From Bacteroidota bacterium (GTDB taxonomy: Bacteria; Bacteroidota; Bacteroidia; Bacteroidales; Lentimicrobiaceae): a DNA stretch of 10,280 nucleotides. Position numbers and translations under genes: made by a program. Of this stretch, positions 7,148 through 10,280 are shown one piece after another; positions within the stretch are counted from its first letter, which is position 1; each line of letters starts with the position of its first letter. The notes beneath the pieces were generated by a model. That model had not been told where the DNA came from. It searched no databases and saw nothing but the letters and a program-made list of their open reading frames with translations. The DNA is taken from assembly GCA_023428585.1 (NCBI GenBank), contig JAEYXG010000293.1, forward strand, positions 1 through 10,280. Reading direction: 5' to 3'.

Positions 7148-8365
7148 ATGTTTACTATTGAGAAGAATATGTTATCAGATAGAATTAACCGATTAGCAGA
7201 ATCTGAAACACTGGCAATGACCAGAAGATGCCGTGAACTCAAGGAGAAAGGGGTTGATGTTATCAATCTTAGTATAGGACAGCCGGATTTCAATACACCC
7301 GAATACATTAAAGATGCAGCACGAAAGGCTTTGGAACAGAATTTCACTGGCTATCCACCGGTTAGTGGTTATGCAGATCTAAAAAATGCCGTATGTACCA
7401 AACTTAAGCGTGACAATAATCTTGAATACCAGCCTTCTCAGGTTGTAATATCAACAGGTGCAAAACAAGCATTGGCTAATACCATACTCAGCATCATCAA
7501 TCCTGGTGACGAAGTCATTCTCCCTACACCTTACTGGGTTTCATACAGGGAGTTGATCAAACTAGCTGAAGGCATTGCAATTACCATACCGGCAACTGTT
7601 GACAATGATTTTAAGATTACCCCTGAACAACTGGAAAATGCAATTACTCCAAGGAGCAGGATGTTCCTTTTCAGCAGTCCCTGCAATCCAACAGGGTCCG
7701 TTTATTCAAAAAAGGAACTGGAAGCATTGGCAAAGGTTTTTGAGAAATATCCCAATATATATATAGTATCTGATGAGATCTACGAGCTCATCAATTTCAA
7801 TGGCAAGCATGAATCAATAGCCCAGTTTGAATCAATAAGAAACAGGGTTGTTATAATCAACGGAGTATCAAAAGGGTTTGCAATGACCGGTTGGCGTTTA
7901 GGCTATTCCGTATCATCACCGGAGATTGCCGCAGCATGCGACAAGCTGCAGGGCCAGATAACCTCAGGGGCAAGCAGTATTTCACAGAAGGCCGCGGTTG
8001 CCGCCCTGATGACTGACCCTGTCATATCAGAAGAACTCCAGAATATGGTAAGGGTATTTAAATCACGTAAAGAGCTATTTTTTAAACTATTATGTGAAAT
8101 ACCAGGCTTAATCACCAATAATCCGGAAGGCGCCTTCTATTTCTTTCCTGATGTTACCAGTTATTTCGGGAAAAAGCACGAATACCAGATAATTAATAAC
8201 AGTACCGATTTGTGCAATTACTTAATTGACTCTGCTTTCGTTGCCACCGTACCTGGTGATGCATTCGGGAACCCGGATTGCATAAGGTTATCATATGCAA
8301 CTTCTGAAAAAGATCTGATAGAAGCAGGCCGAAGAATAAAAGAAGCGCTTGCTCAACTCACTTGA
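7148..8365 (+). CDS. aspC: Aspartate aminotransferase-type PLP enzyme (class I, subgroup Ib)
   Basis: This is a 405-residue cytoplasmic fold-type I aminotransferase that should exchange the amino group between aspartate (or a related amino acid) and 2-oxoglutarate. Visible landmarks are INLSIGQPDF (39-48), TGAKQAL (103-109) in the PLP-phosphate region, Trp130 stacking on the cofactor, Asn180 in CNPTG, Asp209 and Tyr212 in SDEIY, the Schiff-base Lys242 in VSKGFAMTGWR, and Arg380 in CIRLSYAT, which should bind the substrate alpha-carboxylate. The sequence follows the Bacteroidota subgroup Ib pattern, in which some members also use prephenate, so the exact substrate is uncertain. Two starts are possible: ATG 7148, and ATG 7169 (codon 8), where the protein would begin MLSDRIN like most relatives and is preceded by GAGAAG. 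I give the longer form. It is divergent from the membrane-protein operon and 143 bases before wbpB, with a -7-like element in between, so it is probably its own unit. No intrinsic terminator is visible. Confidence 0.93.
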   Translation: MFTIEKNMLSDRINRLAESETLAMTRRCRELKEKGVDVINLSIGQPDFNTPEYIKDAARKALEQNFTGYPPVSGYADLKNAVCTKLKRDNNLEYQPSQVVISTGAKQALANTILSIINPGDEVILPTPYWVSYRELIKLAEGIAITIPATVDNDFKITPEQLENAITPRSRMFLFSSPCNPTGSVYSKKELEALAKVFEKYPNIYIVSDEIYELINFNGKHESIAQFESIRNRVVIINGVSKGFAMTGWRLGYSVSSPEIAAACDKLQGQITSGASSISQKAAVAALMTDPVISEELQNMVRVFKSRKELFFKLLCEIPGLITNNPEGAFYFFPDVTSYFGKKHEYQIINNSTDLCNYLIDSAFVATVPGDAFGNPDCIRLSYATSEKDLIEAGRRIKEALAQLT

Positions 8366-8381
8366 GTAATATAGTGTGGTT

Positions 8382-8394
8382 TATAACCGTTATA
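8382..8394. repeat. Short palindrome after the aminotransferase gene
   Basis: TATAAC (8382-8387) and GTTATA (8389-8394) are exact reverse complements around a single base, starting 17 bases after the aminotransferase stop codon. With a one-base centre it cannot fold as an RNA hairpin without losing pairs, and no U-tract follows. If it works at all, it does so as a DNA site; chance is a reasonable explanation in A/T-rich sequence. Confidence 0.2.
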
Positions 8395-8427
8395 TGTCAG
8401 CATTAATTATTTTACGCTGTCCATTAT

Positions 8428-8435
8428 TAACTTTG
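8428..8435 (+). promoter_or_regulatory. Candidate -7 element for wbpB
   Basis: TAACTTTG is an exact match to the Bacteroidota -7 consensus TAnnTTTG. No TTTG or TTG is present at the expected -33 position, so only half of a promoter is seen. A start near 8442 would give a leader of about 66 bases before the wbpB ATG, containing a small stem (CTTCCA 8466-8471 / TGGAAG 8476-8481, 4-base loop). If real, it would separate the polysaccharide genes from the aminotransferase. Confidence 0.35.
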
Positions 8436-8508
8436 TTGGATTTAATACGTTAAAGGAAAAGACTCCTTCCATCATTGGAAGACTTCAGTTATAATTTAAT
8501 CATCATAG

Positions 8509-9483
8509 ATGGATAAGATAGTTCAGTTACCGGTTAATTTTGCTTTAATTGGTGCTGCAGGCTATATAGCGCCCAGACACATGCGGGCAATCAAGGATAC
8601 CGGCAATAATCTGGTTACAGCTCTTGATAAATTTGATAGTGTAGGCATACTTGACAACTACTTTCCAGATGTGGATTTCTTTACTGAACCTGAACGATTC
8701 GACCGTCATCTTGATAAACTGAGAAGAAAAGGCACTGACAAAATTGACTTTGTAAGTATTTGTTCACCAAATTACCTGCATGATGCACATATTAGGCTTG
8801 CACTTCGCAATGATGCCAATGCCATCTGTGAGAAGCCGCTTGTTCTAAATCCTTGGAATGCTGAAGCTCTGATGGAGATTGAAAAGGAAACAGGCAATAG
8901 TATTTACACTATTCTTCAGTTACGGTTGCATCCTGCCATTGTTGCCCTCAAGAAGAAAATAAGTGAATCGCCATCGGGGAAAATATATGATATTGACCTG
9001 ACATATATTACCAGTCGTGGACGCTGGTATCTAAGGAGTTGGAAAGGTGATACTGCCAAATCAGGAGGCATCGCCTCAAATATCGGCATTCATTTCTTCG
9101 ATATGCTGCAGTGGATTTTTGGGGAAGTGCAGAAATGTGTTGTCCATACATCACAGTTAAATAAAACAGCAGGATTCCTGTTGCTCAAAAACGCCCGTGT
9201 CAGGTGGTTTCTCAGCTTGGATTATAATGATCTCCCAGACGAAATTATTGCTGCCGGTAAGCGAACCTTCCGATCATTGGTGATTGAAGGTGAAGAAGTA
9301 GAATTCAGCGATGGCTTCACTGATCTTCATACACAATCATACCGGCATATTCTCGATGGTGATGGTTTTACCGTTACTGATACACTGCCAAGCATACAAA
9401 TTGCCCATACGATTAGAAATTCAAATATCTCCGGCTTGAATGGTGATTACCATCCATACTTGAAGGATCGTGATTATCTATAA
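8509..9483 (+). CDS. wbpB: UDP-N-acetylglucosaminuronate 3-dehydrogenase (WbpB/WlbA type, Gfo/Idh/MocA family)
   Basis: This 324-residue cytoplasmic NAD-dependent oxidoreductase should oxidise C3 of UDP-N-acetylglucosaminuronic acid, giving the 3-keto sugar that a WbpE-type aminotransferase then aminates. The sequence closely follows Pseudomonas aeruginosa WbpB as I remember it: NFALIGAAGYIAPRHMRAIK (10-29) with the nucleotide-binding glycines, SICSPNYLH (83-91), the family EKP motif (108-110), ILQLR (135-139), LTYITSRGRWYLRSWKGD (164-181), NIGIHFFDML (191-200) with His195 and Asp198, and VRWFLSLDYNDLP (231-243). Length is normal for the family. Known WbpB enzymes keep NAD tightly bound and reoxidise it with 2-oxoglutarate, which the coupled WbpE reaction regenerates. 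The ATG fits the family N-terminus, and no Shine-Dalgarno is visible. wbpA starts 88 bases downstream on the same strand, giving the first two pathway steps side by side. I am confident of the family and fairly confident of the specific reaction. Confidence 0.9.
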   Translation: MDKIVQLPVNFALIGAAGYIAPRHMRAIKDTGNNLVTALDKFDSVGILDNYFPDVDFFTEPERFDRHLDKLRRKGTDKIDFVSICSPNYLHDAHIRLALRNDANAICEKPLVLNPWNAEALMEIEKETGNSIYTILQLRLHPAIVALKKKISESPSGKIYDIDLTYITSRGRWYLRSWKGDTAKSGGIASNIGIHFFDMLQWIFGEVQKCVVHTSQLNKTAGFLLLKNARVRWFLSLDYNDLPDEIIAAGKRTFRSLVIEGEEVEFSDGFTDLHTQSYRHILDGDGFTVTDTLPSIQIAHTIRNSNISGLNGDYHPYLKDRDYL

Positions 9484-9571
9484 ATACTAACTCCACCAAA
9501 ATTCACTTATCCATAGCTCATAATAATTAAGAAAGCAATTAGCATAATTAACCCTCAATTAATCTTTAAAA

Positions 9572-10280
9572 ATGAATGAATCAATAAATATTTGCATCAT
9601 AGGACTCGGATATGTAGGTCTGCCATTGGCTGTTGAGTTTGGAAAGAAATATCCGGTAACGGGATTTGACATCAACCAAAAGCGTATTGATGAATTGAAG
9701 AATGGGCACGACCGCACATTGGAAACATCTGATGAGGATTTAAAAGCTGCAAGCCATCTTGAATACACCACCTCACTGGAAGATATTAGAAAATGCAATT
9801 ACTATATTATCACCGTTCCCACCCCTATTGATCATCACAAAAGACCTGACCTCACTCCGCTCATCAAAGCTTCAGAAACTGTAGGTAAAGTTCTGGGCAA
9901 AGATGATATTGTAATATATGAGTCAACTGTATACCCGGGAGCTACTGAAGAGGAGTGTGTACCGGTATTGGAAAAATTCAGCAACCTTAAATTCAATGTT
10001 GACTTCTATTGTGGGTATTCGCCAGAACGCATAAATCCGGGTGATAAAGTTCATACCGTTACTAAAATACTTAAGGTTACTTCGGGCTCAACTCCTGAGA
10101 TTGCAATAAAGGTCGATAATCTATACAAGAGCATTATAGTGGCCGGGACTTACATGGCATCAAGTATAAAAGTGGCAGAGGCTGCCAAGGTCATTGAAAA
10201 CTCTCAGCGCGATATCAATATTGCCTTTGTGAATGAGCTTTCCTTGATTTTCAATAAAATGGGTATAGACACCCAAGAAG
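9572..10280 (+). CDS. wbpA: UDP-N-acetylglucosamine 6-dehydrogenase (WbpA/TviB type), C-terminus beyond window
   Basis: The frame opens at the ATG 9572-9574 and runs 236 codons off the right edge. A second ATG at 9576 is in another frame and stops after three codons. It is a UDP-glucose/GDP-mannose dehydrogenase-family enzyme that should oxidise C6 of UDP-GlcNAc to the uronic acid with two NAD+. The N-terminal Rossmann fold has IGLGYVGLPLA (10-20) and Asp33 at the end of the second strand, which favours NAD. Further landmarks are VPTPID (82-87), ESTVYPGATEEE (117-128), YSPERINPGD (149-158) and the central-domain helix KVAEAAKVIENSQRDINIA (200-218) with Lys206 and Asn210. The catalytic Cys and the C-terminal UDP-binding domain lie outside the window; members are about 420-440 residues. 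The ESTVYPG and SPERINPGD wording matches the WbpA/TviB branch rather than UDP-glucose dehydrogenases. UDP-ManNAc dehydrogenase (WecC) is less likely because wbpB sits next door. No Shine-Dalgarno is seen; the leader is A/T-rich. Confidence 0.9.
   Translation, partial: MNESINICIIGLGYVGLPLAVEFGKKYPVTGFDINQKRIDELKNGHDRTLETSDEDLKAASHLEYTTSLEDIRKCNYYIITVPTPIDHHKRPDLTPLIKASETVGKVLGKDDIVIYESTVYPGATEEECVPVLEKFSNLKFNVDFYCGYSPERINPGDKVHTVTKILKVTSGSTPEIAIKVDNLYKSIIVAGTYMASSIKVAEAAKVIENSQRDINIAFVNELSLIFNKMGIDTQE

Noticed and set aside
8353..8367. CTCAA-N5-TTGAG at the end of the aminotransferase gene as a terminator
   Set aside because: It is a 5-bp stem overlapping the stop codon with no U-tract after it.
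8466..8481. CTTCCA-TCAT-TGGAAG stem before wbpB as a riboswitch or attenuator
   Set aside because: A single 6-bp stem without a U-tract or any recognisable riboswitch core; chance is likely. It is mentioned only as part of the wbpB leader.
9520..9566. Recurring AATTAA-like words before wbpA as direct repeats
   Set aside because: They are short, irregularly spaced and composed only of A and T in an A/T-rich gap, so they are expected by chance.
9559..9798. A 79-codon minus-strand frame opposite the start of wbpA
   Set aside because: It is antisense to the conserved Rossmann fold of wbpA and shows no protein features of its own.

Overview
The window looks like chromosomal DNA from an anaerobic member of the Bacteroidota, probably Bacteroidales or a relative. 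Four things point there. A full-length pyruvate:ferredoxin oxidoreductase indicates anaerobic metabolism. The proteins resemble Bacteroidota homologues as I remember them. Shine-Dalgarno sequences are nearly absent. Two intergenic regions carry TAnnTTTG-like -7 elements. Base composition is moderately AT-rich and even across the window, and I see no mobile element, phage gene, CRISPR array, tRNA or rRNA.

Layout from left to right. (1) Positions 1-689, minus strand: an acid phosphatase lipoprotein of the e(P4) family, whose C-terminus is cut by the window edge. (2) 704-735: a strong intrinsic terminator for the next gene. (3) 757-4293, minus: nifJ, a single-chain pyruvate:ferredoxin (flavodoxin) oxidoreductase with every cofactor ligand present. 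(4) 4294-4525: a divergent intergenic region holding a perfect 8+8 bp inverted repeat close to nifJ. (5) 4526-5539, plus: a dihydroorotate-dehydrogenase-like flavoprotein with an altered active site. (6) 5561-7032, minus: a probable two-gene operon of a small membrane-anchored protein of unknown function and an EamA/DMT-type transporter. (7) 7148-8365, plus: a class I aspartate-type aminotransferase. (8) 8509-10280, plus: wbpB and the start of wbpA, the first two enzymes of the UDP-2,3-diacetamido-2,3-dideoxy-uronate pathway for surface polysaccharide. The right edge is therefore probably the start of an O-antigen or capsule locus.

How the genes work together: nifJ supplies acetyl-CoA and reduced ferredoxin. 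The divergent flavoprotein shares its upstream region and may be linked to it, but its reaction cannot be told from sequence. WbpA oxidises C6 of UDP-GlcNAc to the uronate, and WbpB then oxidises C3 so that an aminotransferase and an acetyltransferase, expected to the right of the window, can add the second acetamido group. The central genes (EamA, small membrane protein, aminotransferase) look like ordinary housekeeping or accessory genes with no clear tie to either flank.

I do not see a convincing previously undescribed system. The points most worth following are the flavoprotein with a remodelled orotate pocket beside nifJ, the dyad upstream of nifJ, and the polysaccharide locus running off the right edge.
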